This document shows, one piece after another, positions 24,979 through 34,342 of a stretch of 55,205 bases of DNA (position 1 is the stretch's first letter; each line of letters begins with the position of its first letter). The stretch is taken from contig CAYNFH010000014.1 of assembly GCA_964396385.1 (NCBI GenBank), positions 1 through 55,205 of the forward strand, read 5' to 3'. The notes under the pieces were generated by a model, which saw nothing but the letters and a program-made list of their open reading frames with translations, did no database searches and was not told the DNA's origin. The position numbers were made by a program, and so were the translations under genes. Source of the stretch: CAYNFH01 sp964396385 (GTDB taxonomy: Bacteria; Armatimonadota; Chthonomonadetes; Chthonomonadales; CAJBBX01).

Positions 24979-25909
24979 GCCGGACGGCCTGGTTACCACC
25001 ATTGCCCGCCGCCGCAAGATGGTGCGACTGGGCGCGGGGCTTGAACAGACGGGCATAATCTCCGAAGAAGCCCTGGACGCCGGCTCGAAGGTGTGCAGCC
25101 GGTACGCTGCCGCTGCGAGGGACCTCGGCGCCGAAACCGTTGCTAGTGTTGCCACCTCGGCGGTTCGGGATGCGGCGAACCAGACAGCCTTCTTGGAGCG
25201 AGTGCGCCGCGAGGCGCACCTTCACGTTCGAGTGCTGCCCGGTGAAGAGGAGGCACGGCTCTCCTACCTGGGCGTCCTGAGCGGATTCGCACTGGGCGAC
25301 TGCCTCGGCCTGTTCATAGACGTGGGCGGCGGAAGCGTAGAGCTGACGCTGGCGGATGCGGAAGGACCCTACCGGCTGTTGTGTCTTCCGCTTGGTGCCA
25401 TCCGCCTCACGGAGCGATTCCTCGGCCCTACCACGGATCCTGTGCCGGCCGATTGCCTCGCGGCAATGGTAGCCTTCGCGCGCGCCATGATAAGAAGCGC
25501 CGCCGGCTCCCATCAATTCCGACCGGCCGACGTGATCTTCGCGGCCGGTGGCACGTCCCGGAGTCTTGCCCGAGTAACGTCGCGGCGGCTGGGTGCGCCC
25601 AACGGTGACTGGCGGAACGGCTGGTTTGCCGCTGAAGACTTGAGAGACTCTGTGGCGACGCTCGCGGCCCTGCCCCTGCAAGAGCGGAGGCACCTGCCGG
25701 GGCTCGATCCGGTGAGGGCAGACATCATCCTGGGTGGCGCCGCGACCCTGATGGCGATGATGGACGTTACGGGTGCTCCGGGTCTCGTGGTGAGCGACCG
25801 CGGACTGCGCCAGGGAGTTATACTGGAGACCTTTGGCAGCATGGGATGCCAGGCCCACTACAGCCAGAGCCCGCTGCCGATCCCGGCCGCTTGCAGCCTG
25901 GCCAGCTAG
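24914..25909 (+). CDS. ppx: Ppx/GppA family exopolyphosphatase
   Basis: 331 residues from the ATG at 24914. The actin-like ATPase fold is marked by VLDIGSNAIRLEAARL (phosphate 1), ATSAVRDAAN, the catalytic-region LPGEEEARLSYLGV and the second phosphate motif IDVGGGSVELTLA. AAGGTSRSLARV and VVSDRGLRQGVI follow in order. The length fits the short Ppx/GppA form with domains I and II only. It would remove terminal phosphate from polyphosphate or from pppGpp. With PPK2 and CHAD genes downstream, polyphosphate is the likelier substrate. Confidence 0.9.
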   Translation: MPVVAVLDIGSNAIRLEAARLEPDGLVTTIARRRKMVRLGAGLEQTGIISEEALDAGSKVCSRYAAAARDLGAETVASVATSAVRDAANQTAFLERVRREAHLHVRVLPGEEEARLSYLGVLSGFALGDCLGLFIDVGGGSVELTLADAEGPYRLLCLPLGAIRLTERFLGPTTDPVPADCLAAMVAFARAMIRSAAGSHQFRPADVIFAAGGTSRSLARVTSRRLGAPNGDWRNGWFAAEDLRDSVATLAALPLQERRHLPGLDPVRADIILGGAATLMAMMDVTGAPGLVVSDRGLRQGVILETFGSMGCQAHYSQSPLPIPAACSLAS

Positions 25910-25929
25910 AATGAGGAAGACACGGACAC

Positions 25930-26760
25930 ATGCCGTACATCCATAAAGTGGAGCCGGGCTCCAGCGTCTGCCTGGCGGATATCGACCCGAACGCGGATGG
26001 CGGGCTCACGGAGGAGGAGGCGCAGCCCATCTTCCTGGAGATGGGCACGGAGGTCGCCGACCTTCAGAGTGAGCTGTATGCGACCCGCCAGAACAGCGTC
26101 CTGATGGTGCTCCAGGGCCTGGATACGAGCGGCAAGGACGGCGCCATCCGCAACGTTCTCCAGAACCTGAACCCGCAGGGTTGCGTGGTGGAGTCTTTCC
26201 GGACTCCAACCGAGGAGGAGGCGGACCACGACTTTCTCTGGAGGGCGCACCGGGTCACCCCGCGCAAGGGCTGCATCACTGTCTTCAACCGGTCCTATTA
26301 CGAGGACGTGCTCATTGTCCGCGTGCGCGAATTGGCTTCTCCTGAGATCATTGAAGAGCGGTACGGCTTTATCAACGATTTCGAGCGGCTGCTGGTCGCC
26401 TCCGGTACGCTTGTGCTCAAGTTCTTTCTCTACATCAGCCGAGACGAGCAGGAGCGAAGACTATTGGCGCGCGAAGCGCGCGTGGAAAAGGCCTGGAAAA
26501 TCTCGATCTCCGACTGGCAAGAACGGCAATTCTGGGATGAGTATGTGCGCGCCTACGAGGACGCGGTGACACGATGCAGCACGCCGCATGCCCCCTGGTA
26601 CATCGTGCCGGCAAACCACAAGTGGTTCCGCAACCTGGCCGTACGGCAGACGCTCCTTGAAACTCTTCGGTCCTACCGGCCGACCTGGGAGGCTGCCATG
26701 GAGGAGATCCGCGAGCAACGAATCCGGGAACTGAACAAGCTGCGGGAGACGCAGAAGTGA
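25930..26760 (+). CDS. ppk2: Polyphosphate kinase 2 family protein
   Basis: 276 residues of the P-loop PPK2 family, which transfers phosphate between polyphosphate and nucleotides. Walker A is GLDTSGKDG (63-71), the Walker B-like segment FNRSYYEDVL is at 119-128, and the lid helix RDEQERRLLARE follows. The length and the N-terminal extension fit one-domain enzymes that phosphorylate AMP or ADP. Which nucleotide is used cannot be read safely. It is 20 nt after the Ppx stop, and its stop overlaps the CHAD gene's GTG start. Confidence 0.92.
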   Translation: MPYIHKVEPGSSVCLADIDPNADGGLTEEEAQPIFLEMGTEVADLQSELYATRQNSVLMVLQGLDTSGKDGAIRNVLQNLNPQGCVVESFRTPTEEEADHDFLWRAHRVTPRKGCITVFNRSYYEDVLIVRVRELASPEIIEERYGFINDFERLLVASGTLVLKFFLYISRDEQERRLLAREARVEKAWKISISDWQERQFWDEYVRAYEDAVTRCSTPHAPWYIVPANHKWFRNLAVRQTLLETLRSYRPTWEAAMEEIREQRIRELNKLRETQK

Positions 26761-27728
26761 GTATGAAAAGCCCGTTCGCAGCCAGACCGCCGGAGCAAAG
26801 GAGCGCTTCTGCCAATCCTGGCCAGCAACCGCCGCTCTTCTGTGACCATGTCTCCGCACTGGCGGCTGATAGGCTGGAGCGGATGCTCTCCTTCGCGGAT
26901 GAAGTGCGAAGAGGCGACACACCAGAAGCATTACACCAGATGCGCGTCTGGTCCCGCCGGTCTCGAGTCGCGCTTGACCTGATGGAGAGCTGCACGGCCT
27001 CTCCGGAATACGAGGAGCTGAGATTACGGGTGCGCAGGGCCGCACGGACGTTAGGCCGTGCCCGCGACCTGGACGTGATGATCGAGACGGTCTCCAACCA
27101 AATGGTTTCTCTGTCAGGCGAACAACTGTCGGGGGCGAGACAGTTCCTCAATGGGCTGCACAGCCGGCGCCGGGCCGCCCAGGCTTCCGTTGTGAAGGCT
27201 CTGGACCGGTTGGAGCAGGCCGACGTTCTCGGCCGGTTTAACCGCATCTTCGCCGGCCGGGCCGGGGCGAATAGCCCGACCACGGACCGGTCCGGTTCCT
27301 CCCGGCCCCTCCTCGCCGTCGCCGCTGAGATGATCGAGGCGCGGCTGGATGAGATGCTCGAGTGGGAGCCTCACCTTGCCTTCGCGGACCACGCGCGCGA
27401 GCATCATGACCTGCGCAAAGCCGCCAAGCGGCTCCGCTATGCCATGGAGATCTTTGCGCCTGTCTACGCCACCTACACCACGCTGGGGCAGCAGTTTGCC
27501 GGTGCGCTGGAGTGCATCCAGGAGGTGCAGTGGAGGATGGGCAGGATCCACGATCTCGACGTGCTGGTCCCGGAGGTGATGGCCTACCCGAATCTGGCCG
27601 GCCTGGTGGAATGCCTCCACAATGCACGGAACGAGGAGTTCGCGCGATTCCTTCAGTTCTGGGATCGGCTCCGCAAGGACCGGATATTCGACTCCCTGCG
27701 CTCGACGCTGCAGGCGGCTGGAAAATAA
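26757..27728 (+). CDS. CHAD domain protein
   Basis: 323 residues. The start is GTG at 26757, overlapping the PPK2 stop (GTGA); an ATG at 26763 is the alternative. The CHAD helical domain binds polyphosphate through conserved His, Arg and Lys. EALHQMRVWSRRSRVALDLM and RDLDVMIETV mark the first half, and HDLRKAAKRLRYAMEIF and RIHDLDVLVPEV the second. An acidic-basic linker near 150-185 divides them. CHAD proteins localise to polyphosphate granules, consistent with the kinase and phosphatase genes beside it. Confidence 0.9.
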   Translation: MSMKSPFAARPPEQRSASANPGQQPPLFCDHVSALAADRLERMLSFADEVRRGDTPEALHQMRVWSRRSRVALDLMESCTASPEYEELRLRVRRAARTLGRARDLDVMIETVSNQMVSLSGEQLSGARQFLNGLHSRRRAAQASVVKALDRLEQADVLGRFNRIFAGRAGANSPTTDRSGSSRPLLAVAAEMIEARLDEMLEWEPHLAFADHAREHHDLRKAAKRLRYAMEIFAPVYATYTTLGQQFAGALECIQEVQWRMGRIHDLDVLVPEVMAYPNLAGLVECLHNARNEEFARFLQFWDRLRKDRIFDSLRSTLQAAGK

Positions 27729-27737
27729 GGCGCCACG

Positions 27738-29537
27738 TTGGAGGCGAACGCCCGGACGAATCTCCTGGCCAGGCTCCGGCCGTTACTAAGGCCCTACCGC
27801 GCCCAGCAGATGGAGCTGATGCTCGTTCTTGCGGTCGCCGCCGCGTGCAGCAATGCGGCGCCCATCGTCGTCAAGCGGGCGTTGGACGCGCTGAAGCACG
27901 GGGCTGGCCCGGCGCAGGACGCAGAGCTGTACCACCGGATTCTGCTCGCCACACTGGAGCTCGCCGCTCTCTACGCTCTTGGCTCAACGGTCTCTTTGCG
28001 GCGCGCGTATGTGGTGAGCGGTCTCAACCAGAGCATACTCAACGGCCTTCAGCTTCGGATGTACGAGCACGTCATCCGCCTGCCGCACGCCTTCCACAAC
28101 CGGGCCAAGCTCGGCGACATCATGCTCCGTCTGACCAGCGACGTGGACAGCGTCCAGCAGGCGCTCTCCCAGCTCACCAACAAGGCGCTGTATCAGGTAT
28201 TCCTCCTCGCGCTCGGCGTGGTGGCCCTGATCTGGGGATCCGGCTTCAATCTTCTCTCCGGGCTCATCCTGGCCCTTATTCCTCTGTTCTGGCTGAGCTA
28301 CGCGGGGCTGCGCACACGGAACAAGACCGCCAGCCGGGAGCAGCGGAAACGCATCGCCGATACCGCCATAGCCACCGAGCAGAGCCTGTCGGCGCACGCG
28401 GTCATCAAGGCATTTGGCATGGAAGAGAAGTCGATAGGCGAGTTCAGGAGCCGGCTGGATGCGCAGCGGGCCTCCAAGATCCGCCTGGCCATGCTGGGCG
28501 CCCTCACCGACCTGAGCGAGGATGCCGCCACCGCGCTGGCCATGCTGATCATCGTGGGGGTCGGTGGCTGGCTCGTGATCTACCGCGGAGAACATGTGGG
28601 CGCCCTGGTGGCGGCGGTGCTATTGACCAAGAACATCCTGGGACCGGTCGCATCATTCGCTACCGTCGGGCAGACCGTACAGCAGGCCTCCGCCGCGATG
28701 GACCGGGTGAGCGAGCTGCTGGAGGAGCCGCTCATCATTACGGATCAGAGGGACTCGGAGCCCCTGGAACGCGCGGTGGGGAGCATACGGTTCGAAAGCG
28801 TGACCTTTGGGTACGAGCCGGGCCGGCCGGTACTGCGCGACCTCTCTCTGGATATTCCCGCGGGCGCTAGTATTGCCTTCGTGGGACCCTCCGGTGGCGG
28901 CAAGAGCACCGTCGTCAGCCTCCTCATGCGGTTCTGGGATCCCGATCTCGGCCGGATAACGCTGGATGGCTACGATTTGCGGGATATCAGAGTGAGCGAT
29001 CTCCGTGCGCAGTTCGGTATCGTCTTCCAGGACACCATCGTGTTCGATACCTCGGTCCGCGACAACATCGCCGTTGGTCGTCCGAATGCCTCGGAGACGG
29101 AGATTGTATGCGCGGCAAAGGCGGCCCGGCTGCATGATTCCATTATGGCTATGCCGGAAGGGTATGGCACGGTCCTCGGTGAGCGGGGGGTGAGAATGAG
29201 CGGGGGGCAGCGGCAGCGGCTGGCCATCGCCCGCGCCATCTTGCGTGAGCCCCGGATCCTGCTGCTGGACGAGGCCACCAGCGCGCTGGATGCGGACACC
29301 GAAGCCGGAATCCTGGAGACACTGAGCGGCCTTACGCAAGACCGCACTACTATTAGCGTCACGCACCGGCTATCGTGGGCGGCCAGCGCGGACAGAATCT
29401 ACGTCCTGGACCTCGGAGAGCTGGTCGAGGAAGGTACTCACGCCGAGCTCCTCCAAGCCGATGGGCTCTACCGGCGGCTGTATGACGAGCAGTTGGGGCG
29501 CCTGGCGCCCTCCGGCGCAGAGGGTGTCCGGCTGTGA
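27738..29537 (+). CDS. ABC exporter, fused membrane and ATPase domains
   Basis: 599 residues from a TTG at 27738, nine bases after the CHAD stop. Six membrane helices (about 25-320) precede the ATPase domain. Walker A is GPSGGGKST, the Q-loop is in VFQDTIVFDTSVRDNI, the signature is MSGGQRQRLAIARA, Walker B is ILLLDEATSALD, and the H-loop is VTHRL. It is a type IV half-transporter expected to work as a dimer. Its place as last gene of the polyphosphate operon is odd; the cargo is unknown. Its stop abuts that of the convergent peptidase gene. Confidence 0.92.
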   Translation: MEANARTNLLARLRPLLRPYRAQQMELMLVLAVAAACSNAAPIVVKRALDALKHGAGPAQDAELYHRILLATLELAALYALGSTVSLRRAYVVSGLNQSILNGLQLRMYEHVIRLPHAFHNRAKLGDIMLRLTSDVDSVQQALSQLTNKALYQVFLLALGVVALIWGSGFNLLSGLILALIPLFWLSYAGLRTRNKTASREQRKRIADTAIATEQSLSAHAVIKAFGMEEKSIGEFRSRLDAQRASKIRLAMLGALTDLSEDAATALAMLIIVGVGGWLVIYRGEHVGALVAAVLLTKNILGPVASFATVGQTVQQASAAMDRVSELLEEPLIITDQRDSEPLERAVGSIRFESVTFGYEPGRPVLRDLSLDIPAGASIAFVGPSGGGKSTVVSLLMRFWDPDLGRITLDGYDLRDIRVSDLRAQFGIVFQDTIVFDTSVRDNIAVGRPNASETEIVCAAKAARLHDSIMAMPEGYGTVLGERGVRMSGGQRQRLAIARAILREPRILLLDEATSALDADTEAGILETLSGLTQDRTTISVTHRLSWAASADRIYVLDLGELVEEGTHAELLQADGLYRRLYDEQLGRLAPSGAEGVRL

Positions 29538-31382
29538 TCAGTTGGAGGCGAGGGCGAGCTTTACCTGGTCGCCGTCCGGGCTGGGGGCGCGGAGGGCTTC
29601 CCGGTTGGGATCCAGCAGCACTGTAGTGGGCCGGCCGGTGGTCTCGATCCGGAACGGCGCGGAGCTGCCCTTCACGTCCACCGCGCTCTTGACGGAGCCG
29701 GCATTGGTCTGCACGACCAGCGGGACGTGCACCCAGAACGCCGGTTCGGTCTGCGTCACCGTACCGGTCACGATGAACCGGCTCCCCTGCCGCTCCACGC
29801 GCGTATCCTCCAGACGCAGGCGGGGGAAGTCCGTGCGCGAGAGCCAGGGGCCGAAGTAGGCCGTCCACTCTGGCCCCGCCACGGCCGCGACCGCGTCCTC
29901 AAAGTCCTGCCACTCGGCATCCTCACCGAGCTTGTGGCTCTGGATGAACCTGCGCATGCACGCTAGCATCCTGTCCGTGCCCAGCATCCGCTCCAGGTTC
30001 TCCAGCACCAGGCTGCCCTTGCCGTAGCCGATGGCGCTCTCCGCCATGTCCATCGCGTCGTGCGCGTGCAGGAGGCTCGTCTTGCCCAGCAGCGCGCCTA
30101 ACTGCGGCATGGTGACCACCTTCGGATTGAATTCGTGGATGCCGGGCGCGCCGGTGATGCGGCCGTACAACCCGTCCGAATACTCGGCGAACGACTCGTT
30201 CCACATGCTGCGCGTATAGGTGTTCGGCATGATGCCGCCCCACCAGGTGTGGGAGATCTCGTGCACCTCCGCGATCGGAATGAGCATCCGGCCGACCAGG
30301 GTAAATGAGTAGCACTCGAGGGCGGCGGGGAACTGGTCCGTCTCCACCACCGCGTAGCGCGAGTAGGGGAACCGGCTGAAGTGGCTGGAGAACCACTGGA
30401 TGGCGCCCGCCGCGGTGGAGATCGCCTGGCGGGCGCGCGCCGCACTGGGGTGAATGAGGTAGGCGGCGATGGGCATGCCATTCACGTTCTGCGTGGTGAC
30501 CGTGAACTTGCCGGCAGCCACCGTGAGGAACGAGACCGGCAGCGTGTTCTTCCAGCGGTAGGTTGTCTCACCCCTCTCCACGCTCTTCCCGGCCGGATCG
30601 CCCTGGCCGATGGCGGTCCATCCGCGCGGGACGGTGATGCGCACCTCGGAAGTGGCGGGCAGACGGCCGGTGTGGGGGTACCAGTAGGAGGTGAGCGCCG
30701 CCTGGTTCGGCAGGATATAGTCGTCGGTGCCGCTGGCCAGAGTGGTATGGTAGGCCAGGTCGTAGCTGGCGCGGTCCTGCGCGGGCGGCTGGATGGCGAG
30801 AAAGCCGCCGGACTGATGGAACGGCACGGGTGCCCCGTCCTGCTTCACCGAATCCACAGTGTAGATGGCGTTGATGCGGAGCACGGCCGCCGGCAGGGAG
30901 TTCTCCTGCCGCTCCACCGTTACGTGGTCGCGGATGTGGACCACAGGGTGCGGGACGTCGAAATGGACCACCAGCTTGTGGTCCCGCACGCGGTAGCCGC
31001 CCGTTTCGTATTCCGGAATCTCGGCGCCTAGCCGCGGCCCCTCCGGCGTGGATATCACCGGGAACAGGTGGTCGCCGTTGGATTCACAGGGGTGGTACTT
31101 GGTGAAGACCGCGTAGCGGGTCTGGTCGGAGCCCGGGAGGTCCAGCGTCTTCACCTGCCACGGGAACGGTCTGGAAAGCATCCCCGGCGGCTGCGCGGCC
31201 CATGAGTAGTCCGCCTGCACTTCCGGCGCGGTGAGGCTAGTGAGCGCGGCGGTATCCTTGTGGTTGGCCGCTTGCGCAAGCTGCTGCAGGAAGGCAGCGC
31301 TCACCTCGGGCGGCGCGGCGCCGGAACCGGCTGGTGCCAGCCCCATGGTAAGCAGGAGCGGAACAAGAAGGCAAAGGTTCAA
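29538..31382 (-). CDS. Secreted M1-family zinc aminopeptidase-like protein
   Basis: 614 residues with a signal peptide (about 1-22). An N-terminal beta domain (about 120-280) and the thermolysin-like domain follow. The zinc site is HEISH near residue 373, and the third ligand Glu is in WNESFAEY. There are 17 residues between, one fewer than the classical 18. The exopeptidase GAMEN motif is not evident; ALECYSFTLVGR occupies that place, so substrate choice may differ. The C-terminal part (about 530-600) is a beta domain. Its end abuts the ABC exporter gene. Confidence 0.85.
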   Translation of the reverse strand: MNLCLLVPLLLTMGLAPAGSGAAPPEVSAAFLQQLAQAANHKDTAALTSLTAPEVQADYSWAAQPPGMLSRPFPWQVKTLDLPGSDQTRYAVFTKYHPCESNGDHLFPVISTPEGPRLGAEIPEYETGGYRVRDHKLVVHFDVPHPVVHIRDHVTVERQENSLPAAVLRINAIYTVDSVKQDGAPVPFHQSGGFLAIQPPAQDRASYDLAYHTTLASGTDDYILPNQAALTSYWYPHTGRLPATSEVRITVPRGWTAIGQGDPAGKSVERGETTYRWKNTLPVSFLTVAAGKFTVTTQNVNGMPIAAYLIHPSAARARQAISTAAGAIQWFSSHFSRFPYSRYAVVETDQFPAALECYSFTLVGRMLIPIAEVHEISHTWWGGIMPNTYTRSMWNESFAEYSDGLYGRITGAPGIHEFNPKVVTMPQLGALLGKTSLLHAHDAMDMAESAIGYGKGSLVLENLERMLGTDRMLACMRRFIQSHKLGEDAEWQDFEDAVAAVAGPEWTAYFGPWLSRTDFPRLRLEDTRVERQGSRFIVTGTVTQTEPAFWVHVPLVVQTNAGSVKSAVDVKGSSAPFRIETTGRPTTVLLDPNREALRAPSPDGDQVKLALASN

Positions 31383-31429
31383 TACAATACCCCGGTGGAT
31401 GGAAAGTGATACGGGGGATTATAACACGG

Positions 31430-31521
31430 GTATGGGAGTATGGGAGTATGGGGGCAGGGGGCGCGGAGTCCGGATTCCGGCCACCCCCACACCCCCACAC
31501 CCCCATACTCCCACACTGCCC
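31430..31521. repeat. Composite tandem-arm repeat, copy 6
   Basis: The left arm is GGGAGTAT repeated, the core GAGTCCGGATTCCGGCC, and the right arm CCCCCACA repeats then CCATACTCCCACAC. The outer right part is complementary to the left arm, so a partial hairpin is possible. It fills the gap between two minus-strand genes. Confidence 0.85.
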
Positions 31522-32794
31522 TTATGGTACTGCCACCGGCACGAAGCGGACGCCGTGCTTAGAAAGGGTGGCGAAGAGGACGCGGTGGCGACCCACAAAC
31601 ATGCCGTCCGTGCCCATGTAGTCCCACGGATAGAGGTCCGGCGCGGTCCGAACCAGGTCCACTCCGCCGTAGCTGATGCGGACAATAGCCGCGCCGTTGG
31701 GCTCCGTGGGATAGACGCCGATGACGCCGCCCCCCCGGGCCTGCGTGATGAGCTTGCTCTCGCGAACAGCGGCGGGCAGGCCCGTCTGCGTGCTGATGAC
31801 CGTACCGTCCGGCGTGATAAGGGAGATGAAACCGCCATCCAGTCGGGTACCTGTGACCGCGTAGAGCCCTAGGCTGGGCAGGTAGGTCGCGCTGTAGTGG
31901 TAGTAGTCGATGTTGTCCGTGATCTGAAACCGCGACTGAACGGTGCCATCCGCGCCAATAATAACGCCGTGGAGGGTGTCGGACGGATACCGCTGCCACA
32001 CTTCCAGCCAGTTGTGGTCGGAAGCGGCGACCATGGGCCACCAGTCGCGCTTGTCGTCGTCCTTGCTCACGGAGACGGGGATCTCGTCGCCCATGTTGCC
32101 GTCTCCGTCCACAATGCGCGCCCACACATCGTCGCCGGTCCCCAGACCGTCCACGCCACCCCCGTCGATCCAACCTTCGGAGTAGACCACCAGGAAGCGG
32201 TCTCCCATCGCCGCCACGTGGCCGGAGTGGCCGCCGTCACGAATGGTGAAGGGATACTGCACGATCGGAGTGAGGCTGGAATCCCACAGTCCGGCGTGCT
32301 GATTGATGTCGCCCTTACCATCCTCGCATGACATGAGGATGCGCCCGCTGGAGCTGATAGCCGCGCTTGCGGGCTCCTGGGCCTCCTCATCCGTAACCAA
32401 CGTCTGCGGATTGAGCTGTGGATTGGAGGGGTCCAGCCAGGAGTAGAAAACGTCGTGCTCCCAGTTGCCCTCCGGATTGATCACCGGCCTGGGCGGATTG
32501 CCCCAACTGCTCCACACCAGCAGATAGCGAGAGCCCACCTTGAGCAGGTTCATTCCGTGCTGCCAGGCGCGGTGGTCCGTGTAGAAGGCTTCGACCGCGG
32601 GATCGTCCCGCAGGTTGGTGGACGTTCCGGCGGCACGCGTGACATTCCCCTGGGGCTCCTGTGGGTTCGCAGCCACGGCAGCCGCCTTTCCGGGCGTACG
32701 CGCATCGGCGGCGTTCGCCACCTCCGGCTCCGCTATCTGAAAGATGCCCCACTGCGCGGCAGCGAGGAGCACCAAACAAAGAACATATCGATTC
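31522..32794 (-). CDS. Secreted beta-propeller-like hypothetical protein, 5' end in the assembly gap
   Basis: At least 417 residues. A GTG at 32775 opens the frame, but it continues without a stop to the Ns as NRYVLCLVLLAAAQWG, which looks like the middle of a signal peptide. The true start is therefore in or beyond the gap. Repeating strands, such as SRYLLVWSSWG, DRFLVVYSEGW, HNWLEVWQRY and LGLYAVTGTR, suggest a propeller of about 50-residue blades. WARIVDGDGNMGDEIPVS is a common blade type in such proteins. No catalytic motif is visible. Confidence 0.65.
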
Positions 32795-32804
32795 NNNNNN
32801 NNNN
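32795..32804. other. Assembly gap (ten Ns)
   Basis: The run of N is likely a fixed-size scaffold join, so the true distance is unknown. It truncates the gene on its left. Confidence 0.95.
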
Positions 32805-33137
32805 TTCATATCCCATAACCCAGACCGTGTCGGTTCAGAGCCAATCATGGGCCGAGCTACCGCATGGCATCATAGTCGCCGCGGTCCTGGCGGCGCCATA
32901 GATGCCTAAACGACGCCCTCACGCTCGGGAGAGTTCCGCCTATACCCTCCCAGGTGGCGGGCGGCGACCGGGCGTGCAAGCAATTCGTCGGGTTGACGGC
33001 CGGCGGACGGTCAGGTACACTGCCGCGCGGCGGCCGAGCGAGGCCGGCCGGATTATGGCTCTGGAGGCCGCGCAGGCGGACTTTGCATTGTCTAGCCCGC
33101 GACTCCAGTCGCCGGGTGCGGGAAGCGAGGTAACAGG
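32805..33137. other. Gene-free region beside the gap
   Basis: These 333 nt hold no convincing gene on either strand. The last part carries the DUF3467 ribosome-binding region. Confidence 0.5.
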
Positions 33138-33407
33138 ATGGACCCGGAAGAGTTTGGCGGTATCCCCGAGTACTACACGGACTCGGTGAACTTTGCGACG
33201 AACCTGTATGGGTTCATGCTGGAGTTTGGTGTGATGCAGGCGCAGGAGCAGCCCCCGCGCTCTGTAGTGCGGGTACGGATGAGCCCGCAGCACGCGAAGA
33301 TCATGAGCCTGTTGCTGCGGAAGAACGTGCAGGAGTACGAGCGGCGCATCGGCACCATCATCCTGCCGGAGGGCCTCTATCAGGAGTTGGGCATCAGCGA
33401 CGAATAG
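33138..33407 (+). CDS. DUF3467 family protein
   Basis: 89 residues. The central signature, with VVRVRMSPQHAKIMSLLLRK and VQEYERRIGTI, is that of DUF3467, small cytoplasmic proteins found in many bacteria without known function. EYYTDSVNFATNLYGFMLEF fits the family N-terminus. The length is normal. It appears to be a single-gene unit; the downstream composite repeat separates it from the convergent epimerase gene. Confidence 0.85.
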   Translation: MDPEEFGGIPEYYTDSVNFATNLYGFMLEFGVMQAQEQPPRSVVRVRMSPQHAKIMSLLLRKNVQEYERRIGTIILPEGLYQELGISDE

Positions 33408-33417
33408 ACGGGGCAGG

Positions 33418-33505
33418 CGTTCAGGGATCGGGGTTCAGGTATCCGCAACGGGCGTTCCAGCTCCGGAATCACCCCCTCACCCCCTCACCCCTTCACCCCC
33501 TCATG
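33418..33505. repeat. Composite tandem-arm repeat, copy 7
   Basis: The left arm is a decayed GGTTCAGG-like series, the core CAGCTCCGGAATCACC, and the right arm ACCCCCTC repeated about five times. The right arm reaches into the epimerase gene and supplies its stop codon and last residues. Confidence 0.75.
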
Positions 33506-34240
33506 TGCTGTCGGGCTCCATCCGAGCAGACGCCTGGCCTTCTCGTGGTGGTAGACCTGGCCGGATGCGTCGCCGGTAATGTGGATGATCTCGTAGCCCG
33601 TGTGCTCAAGGAGCAGCGCCGCGGTGAAGGCGCGGGCCAGGTCCGGGGCGCTGGTCCGGAAGTTTGGCCGGTCCGGATCGTAGGACCGGCGCCAGTCCGC
33701 CTCGGAGACAGGATGAAACAGCCGAAGGGAGATAATGGGCATCCCATGGGTGCGGTGAAAGAAGGCGCACACCTCCTCCCCTAGCCGCTTGGTGAACCCG
33801 TAGACGCTCTTCGGCTCCGGCGGAACGTCCTCGCGGTCCGTGACCCCGCTGCGGATGTCCAGATGGCCCTCGTAGACCGAGAGCGTGCTGATGTGCACCG
33901 CGCGGCGCACGCCGGTCTTCAGTCCAACCGCAAGCGCCAGGTGCAGCCCCTTCACGTTCACGTCGTAGGCAGCCGTCGGGTCCTCGATCTGTCTCGGCGC
34001 ATCACCCTTACCCATAGGCATGTAGAGGAGCAGGTCCATGCCCCGTAAGGCCTCCGCGAGTGCCGCCGGGTCCGTTACATCTCCCTCCACGTACTCCGCC
34101 GAAGATCCCTCCGGCCACGGCCGCGGCGGCACGCGGTCGAAGATGCGGATCGAGAAGCCGCGCATCAGGGGCAATACAAGCGTGCCCACGTAGCCTGACC
34201 CACCCACCACCAGCAGCCTCAGCGCATCCGAACCCGGCAT
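33485..34240 (-). CDS. NAD-dependent epimerase/dehydratase family protein
   Basis: 251 residues from the ATG at 34240. The Rossmann NAD site is LLVVGGSGYVGTLVLPLM (GxxGxxG), followed by YVEGDVTDP, the STLSVYEG strand with the catalytic Ser/Thr, and YGFTKRLGEE, the YxxxK pair. This is the extended SDR fold of sugar-nucleotide epimerases and dehydratases. It is shorter than the usual 300-330 residues. The C-terminus ends inside a composite repeat arm, which may have replaced the original tail. The substrate is unknown. Confidence 0.85.
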   Translation of the reverse strand: MPGSDALRLLVVGGSGYVGTLVLPLMRGFSIRIFDRVPPRPWPEGSSAEYVEGDVTDPAALAEALRGMDLLLYMPMGKGDAPRQIEDPTAAYDVNVKGLHLALAVGLKTGVRRAVHISTLSVYEGHLDIRSGVTDREDVPPEPKSVYGFTKRLGEEVCAFFHRTHGMPIISLRLFHPVSEADWRRSYDPDRPNFRTSAPDLARAFTAALLLEHTGYEIIHITGDASGQVYHHEKARRLLGWSPTAHEGVKG

Positions 34241-34241
34241 C

Positions 34242-34270
34242 GGTCCTCCGTCCTCCGTCTCCCGTCTCCA
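34242..34270. repeat. Lone repeat arm (TCCTCCG type)
   Basis: CCTCCGTC-like units of the kind found in copies 8 and 9 stand just before the epimerase start. No core is present. Confidence 0.5.
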
Positions 34271-34342
34271 ATGGCCGGTCCATAGTACCCGCACGCCAAC
34301 GGTGATACAATGGCGTGGACCTAGGAAGCGGAGAATAACGGC

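Noticed and set aside
27512..28870. 452-codon plus-strand open frame overlapping the CHAD and ABC exporter genes
   Set aside because: It overlaps two genes with intact motifs, lacks any family pattern and has the Arg/Ala/Gly bias of a shadow frame.
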